This document shows positions 33,508-40,492 of a stretch of DNA of 53,006 nt, in pieces. The DNA is from Hymenobacter sp. (GTDB lineage Bacteria; Bacteroidota; Bacteroidia; Cytophagales; Hymenobacteraceae), in NCBI GenBank assembly GCA_028288445.1, contig JAQBNT010000217.1, forward strand, positions 1 through 53,006. The letters are read 5' to 3'. The notes under the pieces are model-generated. The model saw only the letters and a program-made list of their open reading frames with translations. It had not been told where the DNA came from and did not search any database. How positions within the stretch are numbered: the stretch's first letter is position 1; the number at the start of each line of letters is the position of its first letter. The position numbers were made by a program, and so were the translations under genes.

Positions 33508-33611
33508 AGGGCAGGAGGGTATGGGGGTAGGAGGGTAGGAGGGACAGATAGCGGCTGAGAATAGAAAAGCAAAACGATTCCTACCCTCTTACCCCCATAC
33601 CCTCCTGCCCT
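33508..33611. repeat. Inverted repeat family E, copy 1 (CCCTCTTACCCCCATACCCT)
   Basis: A left arm of about 33 nt (33508-33540) and a right arm of about 31 nt (33581-33611) pair with few mismatches. It begins at the start of the methyltransferase gene and ends 7 bp before the rbfA stop codon. Confidence 0.85.
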
Positions 33612-33618
33612 AAAAAAA

Positions 33619-34041
33619 TTATTCGCCTTTGAATAAACGCGGGCGGGCCGGCTTGTCGTCCTCGTCCGTAGCGTCGTCCTTCGGCGCGGCCGGAATGTCG
33701 AGCGTGCCGAGGATTTGGTCCATGTGGGAGGCGTAGGCGGCGCTGTCGTCGTGGAAAAAGATGAGTTCGGGCACCACGCGGGCCGTTTTGCGGATGCGTT
33801 TGGCCAGGGCGTGGCGGATTTCCTTGGCGTTGTCGCGCACTATTTCGATGCGCTCGTTGGCATCGTTGCCCAGCAGCAGGCTGAGGTACACGCGGGCCTG
33901 GCCCAGGTCGGGCGTCACCTTCACCATGCTGATGCTGGGGGCCAGCCCGCCGCCGAACAGGTGCGGTAAGTCGCGCTGCAATACGGCCGCGAGCTCCTGT
34001 TGCAGGAGGCTGGCCATTTTTTGTTGTCGTTTGCTATCCAT
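33619..34041 (-). CDS. rbfA: 30S ribosome-binding factor RbfA
   Basis: RbfA binds the 16S 5' helix during late 30S assembly and in cold adaptation. The protein of about 140 residues has the KH-like fold pattern: MDSKRQQKMASLLQQELAAVLQR, then SMVKVTPDLGQARVYLSLL and LAKRIRKTARVVPELIFFHDDS (given by its parts, LAKRIRKT and PELIFFHDDS). The C-terminal tail is charged and disordered (DEDDKPARPRLFKGE). I chose the Met at 34041 (MDSKRQQ) over 34053; the TACCTTTG promoter element is 9 nt upstream. Confidence 0.9.
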   Translation of the reverse strand: MDSKRQQKMASLLQQELAAVLQRDLPHLFGGGLAPSISMVKVTPDLGQARVYLSLLLGNDANERIEIVRDNAKEIRHALAKRIRKTARVVPELIFFHDDSAAYASHMDQILGTLDIPAAPKDDATDEDDKPARPRLFKGE

Positions 34042-34050
34042 AATGACCGG

Positions 34051-34058
34051 CAAAGGTA
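34051..34058 (-). promoter_or_regulatory. TAnnTTTG -7 element, rbfA
   Basis: TACCTTTG on the minus strand, 9 nt before the rbfA ATG. Confidence 0.55.
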
Positions 34059-34071
34059 CGAGGTGTTTTTA

Positions 34072-34193
34072 AGGGTGTGAGAATAAGAGGGTGTGAGGGT
34101 GGGAGGTATAGAAAAAGAATAGACGGCAGCGTTGGGGCGCACAATACCTTTGCGCTATTCTCATGCCCTCGCACCCTCTTACCCTCATACCCT
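34072..34193. repeat. Inverted repeat family E, copy 2
   Basis: Arms of 34 nt (34072-34105 and 34160-34193) pair with several mismatches around a 54-nt loop. It sits between the divergent rbfA and membrane-protein genes, and a TACCTTTG promoter element (34145-34152) is inside its loop. Confidence 0.85.
34145..34152 (+). promoter_or_regulatory. TAnnTTTG -7 element for the gene at 34199
   Basis: TACCTTTG in the loop of the family E repeat; its transcript would begin near 34160 and so would carry the right arm of the repeat ahead of the GTG start. Confidence 0.45.
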
Positions 34194-34198
34194 AACGA

Positions 34199-35608
34199 GT
34201 GCTTCGCTTTTTCAAAAGCTCGTTGCCCACGCAGCTGCTGGCTTTGGTGCTGCTGGTGCTGGCCCTGCGCCTGCCGCTGCTCTGGTTCGGTCTGCCCCTG
34301 ACGGCGGCTGAGCTGCGGGCCTTGCTGGTGGGCGAGCGGCTGCACGGCGGGGCCATGCCCTACCGCGACCTCTACGAAGGCACCGCGCCGCTGGCCGCCG
34401 CTACCTTCGCCGCCCTTGATGCCGTGCTGGCGCGCCCCGTGTGGCTCTACCGCATGATGGCGCTGGGGCTGCTGTTTATCCAGGGCCTGCGCCTGAACTT
34501 GGTATTCAACCGCTACGACGTGCACCCCGAGCGCGGCTACGTGGCGGCCCTCACCTACCTGCTGGTGGGCAGCGTGAGCACCGATTTGGATGCGCTGTCG
34601 CCGCTGCTGTTGGGCAATACGTTCATCGTATTTGCACTAAGCGCACTGCTGCCCACCTCCCGCGAGGGCTACGACAACCGCCGCCTGTTCCGGGCCGGAT
34701 TTCTCATTGGGCTGGGGGCGCTCTGTTACCTGCCGCTGAGCCTGTTTGTGATAGTGGGGCTGTTTGCGGTGGTGATTTTTGCGGCCAATTCCTTTCGCAG
34801 CTCGCTGCTGCTGCTGTGCGGGTTTTTCTTTCCGTATGCGCTGGTGGCCACGTTTTTCTTCTATACTGATGCCCTGCCGGGCTTCGCGCAGTTCCACTTG
34901 CAGCCGGGCCTGACGGACCTCATTGCCAGTGGCCTGCCCGCTGGCCTGCAGTTGCGCCTGCTGATAGTGCCCGTGCTGGTGCTGGCACTGGCGCTGCTAC
35001 GGTCGCTGGGCACGTCGTTGGGCCTGGTGTTCCAGGTGAAATTCCGTCAGATGATGCTGGTGTGGCTGGCCGTGGCCGCCGTGGCGGCCGCCGTGGAACG
35101 TGGCGCGGCCCCTGGCGCGCTGGTGCTGCTGCTGCCGCCGGTGGCCTATTTCAGCCTGTTTTTGTGGCAGCGCTACCGCCAAAGCTGGCTGCTGGAGCTG
35201 CTGCTGCTGCTCATCATCAATGCCGTGGTGGTGCTGCGCTACCGCGCCCAGGTGCCGCGCCTCGAAAGCCTGTTGCACATGCCCGCCGAAAGCCGCTTCG
35301 GCCTGGCCCCCGACCCGCGCTACGCCGCCCTGCGCGGCCAGACGCTGCTCATCCTCGGCCCCGATGACCGGGCGTATTTCAACAACCACCCCGCCACGCC
35401 CTACTTGGATTGGGCATTGTCGCAAGTCGATTTCGGCCACCTCAATGAGTACGCCGCCGTGGTGCGCGTGGCCCAGAAAATGGGCCCAACCCCGCCCACC
35501 TACCTGCTCGACCAAAGCCGCGTGGTGCCCCGCCTGCAACAGCTGCTGCCCGGCATCTTCAGCGCCTACGAGGCCACTGCTACGCCGGGGTTGTATAAGC
35601 GGAAATAG
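34199..35608 (+). CDS. Polytopic membrane protein of unknown function
   Basis: The 469-residue protein has about ten to twelve hydrophobic segments and a soluble C-terminal domain of about 110 residues (from about LLHMPAESRFGLAPDP to the end), which contains DDRAYFNNHPATPYLDW and YLLDQSRVVPRL. The layout, with a GTG start at 34199, is like DUF6427-type membrane proteins of Bacteroidota, but I cannot confirm the family. It could also be a glycosyltransferase-like or O-antigen-type membrane enzyme. The next element is a hairpin at 35641. Confidence 0.65.
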   Translation: MLRFFKSSLPTQLLALVLLVLALRLPLLWFGLPLTAAELRALLVGERLHGGAMPYRDLYEGTAPLAAATFAALDAVLARPVWLYRMMALGLLFIQGLRLNLVFNRYDVHPERGYVAALTYLLVGSVSTDLDALSPLLLGNTFIVFALSALLPTSREGYDNRRLFRAGFLIGLGALCYLPLSLFVIVGLFAVVIFAANSFRSSLLLLCGFFFPYALVATFFFYTDALPGFAQFHLQPGLTDLIASGLPAGLQLRLLIVPVLVLALALLRSLGTSLGLVFQVKFRQMMLVWLAVAAVAAAVERGAAPGALVLLLPPVAYFSLFLWQRYRQSWLLELLLLLIINAVVVLRYRAQVPRLESLLHMPAESRFGLAPDPRYAALRGQTLLILGPDDRAYFNNHPATPYLDWALSQVDFGHLNEYAAVVRVAQKMGPTPPTYLLDQSRVVPRLQQLLPGIFSAYEATATPGLYKRK

Positions 35609-35640
35609 GGGAGGAGCGGGTTGGTGGGCCGGTGGAGCAC

Positions 35641-35752
35641 GTTTGTCATCCTGAGCGCAGCGAAGGACCTTCTCCCGTTTGTGCCGTTTGGGTTGATTAC
35701 TGCCAGACGTTCCTGCGTGAGAAGGTCCTTCGCTGCGCTCAGGATGACAAAC
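35641..35752. repeat. Family A inverted repeat, copy 5 (perfect 34-bp arms)
   Basis: Arms 35641-35674 and 35719-35752 are exact reverse complements with a 44-nt loop. It lies between convergent genes, 32 bp after one stop codon and 20 bp before the other. Confidence 0.95.
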
Positions 35753-35771
35753 ACCACCCCGCCACTCCACT

Positions 35772-36365
35772 TCACACCCAGCACCACGCCTTCGTGCGCC
35801 GGTCCGTCGGCAAGCTGCGCAGGAAACCGGCCAGCGGCTCCAAATCCGTCAGCAGCGCGGTGAGGGTGACGGTGCGGCCGTCCCGCAAGTGCAGCGTCAG
35901 GTAATCGTATTTCGCCCAGAACGTGCGGCGGGCGCTACACGTCACGCGCTCCACGCGGGCCAAATCGCGCCGCTCAAACGGCACCCGCTGCCCGGCCTCG
36001 TACACCTCAAACCGATTATCAACGGGCTGAAAAACCAGTGTGGTTTCCCGGTTCAGCGTCCAGTAGCGCAGGTGCAATAGCAGGGCCGGCCCACTCAAAG
36101 CGAGCGTGAATAGCATAAAGCCCGCCGTGAGCCCCCACTCGAAGGCGCTGACTTCGGCCCCGCCCAGGGCCACGGCGGGCAGCACGCTCAGCCCCGCGCC
36201 CAGCGCCAGCAGCGGCCAGAATAGCAGCCGCAGCTGCCGCGCCGCCGTGGTCTGGTACACGTGGGTGCGCTTCGCAAATAGCCCCGTGACCCAACGCGCC
36301 GCGCCCAGCACCAAGAAAATCACTACGGCCGCTTCCAGCAATGGGCGGAGGAAAGAGGTTTTCAT
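35772..36365 (-). CDS. Membrane protein with C-terminal PH-like domain
   Basis: The 197-residue protein has three N-terminal hydrophobic helices (about 8-30, 46-68 and 73-96), then a soluble beta-rich domain (LVFQPVDNRFEVYEAGQRV, FERRDLARVERV, WAKYDYLTLHLRDGRTVTL) that looks like a bacterial PH or PH-like fold. The function is unknown. It lies upstream of the hairpin and follows selD with 21 bp between them, in the same direction, so the two may be co-transcribed. Confidence 0.65.
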   Translation of the reverse strand: MKTSFLRPLLEAAVVIFLVLGAARWVTGLFAKRTHVYQTTAARQLRLLFWPLLALGAGLSVLPAVALGGAEVSAFEWGLTAGFMLFTLALSGPALLLHLRYWTLNRETTLVFQPVDNRFEVYEAGQRVPFERRDLARVERVTCSARRTFWAKYDYLTLHLRDGRTVTLTALLTDLEPLAGFLRSLPTDRRTKAWCWV

Positions 36366-36386
36366 GCCTACAACCTTGGCCCCACG

Positions 36387-37424
36387 CTAGGCCTGCACCT
36401 GCACCCAGGCCTCACCATCAGCATGCGCGCGCAAGTGGCCAAAGCTCTCCAGCGCCAGCCCGTGCCGGGCAAAAACGGCTTCCACGGCTGCCCGCCCGGC
36501 CGGGTCCACGCACACCAGCAGGCCGCCCGACGTTTGCGGGTCACACAGCCACGCCCGCTGCTCGTCAGTCACCGGCCCGATTTTGTGGCCGTAGCTGGCC
36601 CAGTTGCGGCCAGTGCCGCCCGGCACGCTGCCCTGCTTCAAGTAGCTTTCGGCCGCCGCAATGCGCGGCACTTTGGCGAAGTCGATTTCAGCCGTCAGGT
36701 GGCTGCCCTCGCACACTTCGGCCAAGTGCCCAAGCAGGCCGAAGCCGGTCACGTCCGTCAGGGCCGTTACGGCGGGCAGCTTGCTTAGCTCCGCCCCAAT
36801 CTTGTTCAGCTGCATCATCTGGGCCGGCGCAATGTTGGCATCCTCATCCCGCAGAATGCCCTTTTTCTGGGCCGTCGTCATGATGCCCACGCCCAGCGGC
36901 TTGGTCAAAAATAATTCCGAACCCGCCGTAGCCGTGTCGTTCTGCTTCAGGTCTTTGATGTCGACCATACCCGTCACGGCCAGCCCAAAAATGGGTTCCG
37001 GCGAGTCGATGCTGTGCCCACCCGCCAGCGGAATCCCCGCCTCGGCGCAGATGCTGCGGGCTCCTTCCAGCACGCGGCGCGCCACCTCGGGCGGCAGCTT
37101 GTCCACGGGCCAGCCCAGCACGGCAATGGCCAGCAGCGGCCGCCCGCCCATGGCGTACACATCCGAAATAGCATTGGCCGAGGCAATGCGCCCAAAATCG
37201 TAGGCGTCATCCACGATGGGCGTGAAGAAGTCGGTGGTTGAAATCACCGCCTGGCCCCCCCCGATGTCGTACACCGCCGCGTCGTCGCGGCTGGCGTTGC
37301 CCACCAGCAGCTTCTCGTGGTGCGGCTGCGCGATGCTGGTGTGTAGCATCTGGTCGAGCACGGCTGGCGCGATTTTGCAGCCGCAGCCCGCGCCGTGGCT
37401 GTATTGGGTGAGCTTGTATTCCAT
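36387..37424 (-). CDS. selD: Selenide, water dikinase
   Basis: SelD makes selenophosphate from selenide and ATP, the selenium donor for 2-selenouridine tRNA and for selenocysteine. The 345-residue protein aligns well by eye with E. coli Sel[14 protein letters not shown] (catalytic Cys at the CGC motif), [40 protein letters not shown], and a C-terminal [13 protein letters not shown]. Its Cys is Cys, not Sec. No selA, selB or selU is visible in the window. A TACTTTTG promoter element lies at 37450-37457. Confidence 0.95.
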   Translation of the reverse strand: MEYKLTQYSHGAGCGCKIAPAVLDQMLHTSIAQPHHEKLLVGNASRDDAAVYDIGGGQAVISTTDFFTPIVDDAYDFGRIASANAISDVYAMGGRPLLAIAVLGWPVDKLPPEVARRVLEGARSICAEAGIPLAGGHSIDSPEPIFGLAVTGMVDIKDLKQNDTATAGSELFLTKPLGVGIMTTAQKKGILRDEDANIAPAQMMQLNKIGAELSKLPAVTALTDVTGFGLLGHLAEVCEGSHLTAEIDFAKVPRIAAAESYLKQGSVPGGTGRNWASYGHKIGPVTDEQRAWLCDPQTSGGLLVCVDPAGRAAVEAVFARHGLALESFGHLRAHADGEAWVQVQA

Positions 37425-37449
37425 GGATTCTGTATGTCTAGCGAAGGCA

Positions 37450-37457
37450 CAAAAGTA
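37450..37457 (-). promoter_or_regulatory. TAnnTTTG -7 element, selD
   Basis: TACTTTTG on the minus strand, 25 nt before the selD ATG. It overlaps the T-run of the terminator of the upstream gene. Confidence 0.45.
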
Positions 37458-37484
37458 AGCGGGCGGCCCACCCGGGCCGCCCGC
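37451..37484 (-). terminator. Intrinsic terminator after the DUF2911 gene
   Basis: An 11-bp GC-rich stem GCGGGCGGCCC with GGGCCGCCCGC around GGGT (37459-37484), then TTACTTTT on the minus strand. Confidence 0.65.
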
Positions 37485-37509
37485 ATCAATTCTGGTTAAT
37501 ATCCAGCTA

Positions 37510-38064
37510 TTACTTAATAGCCACCGGCAATTCCACGTTCTCCCAGCGTAGCACCAAGGCCTTAGGCGTCACCTCATACGCCAGCCGCTCGGTCACGGCC
37601 GCCGTTTTGCGCGGCGCCACCATCACGCGTAGCGCATCCTGCTTCTCGTCGTACTTGAACGCGCCCCACTGGTTGGGCACCTTATTAAAGATGGCCGTCC
37701 ACTGGCCGCTCTCCGCCGGAATCACGAAGAATCCGTACTTGCCCGCCGGCAAGGCCTTGCCTTCCACCGTCACCGCCTTGCTGAATTCCACTGTCGTCGC
37801 CTCGTTGGCCCCGGCGCGCCACACCTTACCATAAGGCTCCAGCCCGCCGAAAATCTTGCGGCCTTTCACGCCCGGGCTGCTGTAGTTCACAGTCACATCG
37901 GCCGCGCCAATCTTACCGGTAGCCGTGGCCGCCGGGCTCGGCTTGACCGCATCCTTGGTAGGGGCAGGCATGGTAGCAGGCGTCGTCTGGGCATGAGCGG
38001 CAGCGCCGGCTAGTACCAGAGTCAGGCCGAAAGCGGCAGTGCGAAGAATCGGATAGGATTTCAT
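37510..38064 (-). CDS. DUF2911 domain-containing secreted protein
   Basis: The 184-residue protein begins with a cleavable signal peptide ([20 protein letters not shown], residues about 6-25, cut after AHA), so it is periplasmic or exported. The rest is a DUF2911 domain: [46 protein letters not shown] and [18 protein letters not shown]. The function of this Bacteroidota-rich domain is unknown. I chose the Met at 38064 because it gives the signal peptide; the open frame runs on to 38160. Confidence 0.88.
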   Translation of the reverse strand: MKSYPILRTAAFGLTLVLAGAAAHAQTTPATMPAPTKDAVKPSPAATATGKIGAADVTVNYSSPGVKGRKIFGGLEPYGKVWRAGANEATTVEFSKAVTVEGKALPAGKYGFFVIPAESGQWTAIFNKVPNQWGAFKYDEKQDALRVMVAPRKTAAVTERLAYEVTPKALVLRWENVELPVAIK

Positions 38065-38308
38065 GGGAATCGAGGGTTGAAAGTGAAAGTGAATAAGGCC
38101 GTGAAGTTCAGCTGCCGACTCGCAAATCCTGTACCAGCCGGCGAGGTTTGCCAAAGACACTGATTGCCGCTGAAGTTGCAGCCGTTACTCCGCTGCGGGG
38201 TTCAGCTTACGAAGCCAGTTGCCTTCCTAATGTTTGGGCTTCGCGTTTCAAGCGAGCTAAAGCTGCGGGTGAGGTTCCTTCGTCCCACTCAGCAGCACCC
38301 GCTTCATC

Positions 38309-38339
38309 TTGCATTCGGCAGCCAATTGTCGTACCTTTG
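38309..38339 (+). promoter_or_regulatory. Promoter of the rimP-nusA-infB operon
   Basis: A TTG at 38309-38311 and TACCTTTG at 38332-38339 are separated by 20 nt, matching the -33/-7 Bacteroidota consensus in sequence and spacing. Transcription should begin near 38346. The rest of the 38065-38415 gap upstream of this promoter has no convincing gene. Confidence 0.65.
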
Positions 38340-38364
38340 CCCCGAAGTTGGTATTCAATCTGAT

Positions 38365-38396
38365 AAAGAGGGGACGCGAAGTCCCCTCTTTTTTTG
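38365..38396 (+). terminator. Intrinsic terminator-like hairpin in the rimP leader
   Basis: AAAGAGGGGAC pairs perfectly with GTCCCCTCTTT around a GCGAA loop and is followed by a run of T to 38395. It lies about 20 nt after the predicted transcription start and 20 nt before the rimP ATG, so it could act as an attenuator for rimP-nusA-infB. Confidence 0.8.
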
Positions 38397-38415
38397 CCCG
38401 CTTGTTTCAAAACCT

Positions 38416-38886
38416 ATGCACTTCGACCGCAACCTGCTGCTGGAAATGCTCCACGACGCCATCGGCGAAGAGGAACTGTTCATCGTGAGCCTCACCGTGT
38501 CCGATTCGGTGCTGCCCAAGGTCACCGTCACCCTCGACGGCCCCAATGGCCTTGCCATCCAGGCCTGCGCCACCATCAGCCGCCGCCTGGCCCGCCGCAT
38601 CGACGAGCACTACGGCGAAGAATCCGCGTATTCGCTCGAAGTCACCAGCCCCGGTGCCGACCAGCCTCTCACCGACCCGCGCCAGTACCCGCGCCACATC
38701 GGCCGCTCGCTGGCCCTGAAACTGGCCGACGGCACCGAGAAAACCGGTACCCTCACCGCTGCCACCGCCGAAGGCGTGGAAATCGAAGAAGTCATCAAAC
38801 AGAAAACCAAGAAAACCACCCTGCCCGCCGCATTCTATCCTTTCGGGGACATTACAGAGGCCAAGGTTGTTATCTCTTTCAAATAA
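38416..38886 (+). CDS. rimP: Ribosome maturation factor RimP
   Basis: RimP assists early 30S subunit assembly. The 156-residue protein has the N-terminal alpha/beta domain (MHFDRNLLLEMLHDAIGEEE, then ATISRRLARRIDEHYGEE and SLEVTSPGADQPLTDPRQY) and a C-terminal SH3-like barrel (LADGTEKTGTLTAATAEG). The classical VSSPGxDRPL motif appears as VTSPGADQPL. I chose the Met at 38416; the frame stays open to 38164 but that part includes the promoter and terminator. nusA begins 16 bp downstream. Confidence 0.92.
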   Translation: MHFDRNLLLEMLHDAIGEEELFIVSLTVSDSVLPKVTVTLDGPNGLAIQACATISRRLARRIDEHYGEESAYSLEVTSPGADQPLTDPRQYPRHIGRSLALKLADGTEKTGTLTAATAEGVEIEEVIKQKTKKTTLPAAFYPFGDITEAKVVISFK

Positions 38887-38901
38887 TACAGTTCTGCCTC
38901 T

Positions 38902-40368
38902 ATGAACAGCCACGAACTAATCGAATCCTTCGGCGAATTTGCCCGGAGCAAGAACATCGACCGGCCCACGATGATGAGCATCCTGGACGACGTGTTTCGC
39001 ACCATGATTCGGAAGAAGTACGACCAGGACGAAAACTTCGACGTCATCATCAACCCCGACAACGGTGACCTCGAAATCTGGCGCAACCGCGAAATCGTGG
39101 ACGACAACTCGGAGGATATCTGGGACCACGACAAAATTCCGCTGGCCGAAGCTCAGAAAATCGAGCCCGACTTCGAAGTAGGAGAGTCCGTAGCCGAAGG
39201 CGTGAAGCTGGAGGATTTCGGCCGCCGCGCCGTGCTTATGGCCCGCCAAACGCTGATTCAGCGCGTGAAAGACCTCGAGCGCGACAACCTATACCAGAAA
39301 TACAAGGACCAGGTGGGCGAAATCGTGACCGGCGAAGTGTACCAGGTGTGGAGCCGCGAGGCCCTCATCATGGACAAGGACGACAACGAGCTGGTGATGC
39401 CAAAAGGCGAGCAAATCCCCAAGGACCGTTTCCGCAAGGGCGACACCGTGCGCGCTGTGGTTCACCGTGTTGAGGTGATTAACGGCACGCCGAAAATCAT
39501 CCTTTCCCGCGCTGCGCCAGCCTTCCTCGAGCGCTTGTTTGAGCTGGAAGTACCCGAGATTTACGATGGCCTCATCGTTATCAAGAACGTGGTGCGCGAG
39601 CCCGGCGAGCGCGCCAAAGTAGCCGTCGAAAGCTATGATGAGCGTATTGACCCCGTGGGGGCCTGCGTGGGCATGAAGGGCAGCCGCATCCACCCGGTGG
39701 TGCGCGAGCTGGAAAATGAGAATATCGACATTATCAATTACACGGATAACTTAGAGCTTTATATTGCGCGGGCACTATCGCCGGCCAAAGTAGGTTCTAT
39801 GAAGATAAACCAGGAGAACGGCCGGGTTTCCGTGTTCATGAAGCCCGACCAAGTGAGCTTGGCCATTGGTCGCGGCGGTGCCAACATCAAGCTGGCCAGC
39901 CGCTTGGTGGGCATGGAAATCGACGTATTCCGCGAAGCCATCGACTACGAGGAAGACATTTCGCTGGACGAGTTCCAGGACGAAATCGAGCCTTGGGTGC
40001 TGGCCGAGTTGAAAAAAATTGGTCTGGATACCGGCCGCGCCGTGTTGGCGGTAAAGAAGGACGACATCGTGCGCCGCACGGAGTTGGAAGAGGAAATGGT
40101 GGACGATGTGTACCGCATTATCCGCCAGGAATTTGCCGACGATGAAGACCTCGACGAGAATTCGCTGGAAACGGCTAAAAACCGTGTTGCCGCTGGCAAA
40201 ACGGCCGATGCCAAAGCCGATGCAACCGACGAAGAGGCTGCCGTAACGCACGCTTCAGCTACCGAAACTGCTCCCGAGCACACCCCATTGGAAACCGAAG
40301 TGACCAACGAAAACGAAGCAACGACTGAGGAAGCGGGCGCGAGCTCTCCCGCGGAGCCAGCCCAATGA
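38902..40368 (+). CDS. nusA: Transcription termination/antitermination factor NusA
   Basis: NusA binds RNA polymerase and nascent RNA, modulating pausing, intrinsic termination and antitermination. The 488-residue protein has an N-terminal polymerase-binding domain (about 1-125), an S1 domain (QVGEIVTGEVYQVWSREALI), and KH1-KH2 domains (DPVGACVGMKGSRIHPVVREL and SLAIGRGGANIKLASRLVG). The C-terminal tail is acidic and low in complexity (about residues 405-488). It follows rimP by 16 bp. The conserved rimP-nusA-infB order fits an operon, and NusA could act on the hairpin in the rimP leader. Confidence 0.96.
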   Translation: MNSHELIESFGEFARSKNIDRPTMMSILDDVFRTMIRKKYDQDENFDVIINPDNGDLEIWRNREIVDDNSEDIWDHDKIPLAEAQKIEPDFEVGESVAEGVKLEDFGRRAVLMARQTLIQRVKDLERDNLYQKYKDQVGEIVTGEVYQVWSREALIMDKDDNELVMPKGEQIPKDRFRKGDTVRAVVHRVEVINGTPKIILSRAAPAFLERLFELEVPEIYDGLIVIKNVVREPGERAKVAVESYDERIDPVGACVGMKGSRIHPVVRELENENIDIINYTDNLELYIARALSPAKVGSMKINQENGRVSVFMKPDQVSLAIGRGGANIKLASRLVGMEIDVFREAIDYEEDISLDEFQDEIEPWVLAELKKIGLDTGRAVLAVKKDDIVRRTELEEEMVDDVYRIIRQEFADDEDLDENSLETAKNRVAAGKTADAKADATDEEAAVTHASATETAPEHTPLETEVTNENEATTEEAGASSPAEPAQ

Positions 40369-40449
40369 CGGCCGCGCGGCCGGTACGGCAAGGGTAACAA
40401 ATCGGGCCAGTAGGCACGGTTTGCACCCTGCTGGCAAGATTTAATGTAA

Positions 40450-40457
40450 TACCTTTG
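40450..40457 (+). promoter_or_regulatory. TAnnTTTG -7 element upstream of infB
   Basis: TACCTTTG 36 nt before the infB ATG, in the 124-bp gap after nusA, which also holds a GC-rich palindrome (40369-40382). infB may have its own promoter besides read-through from rimP. Confidence 0.45.
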
Positions 40458-40492
40458 CACTTAGAAGCGTATCGTTACGCGAGAAAAGATAA

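Noticed and set aside
35566..35863. Several overlapping ORFs on both strands around 35.6-35.9 kb (and at 4.2 and 11.3 kb) with VILSAAKDL, HPERSEGP or FAALRMT-like peptides
   Set aside because: They are translations of the family A inverted repeat; these peptides recur as spurious proteins in databases and there is no independent coding evidence.
38207..38410. Possible 67-residue minus-strand ORF (or small helical protein) between the DUF2911 gene and rimP
   Set aside because: It covers the rimP promoter and leader hairpin, and has no recognisable family or start context.
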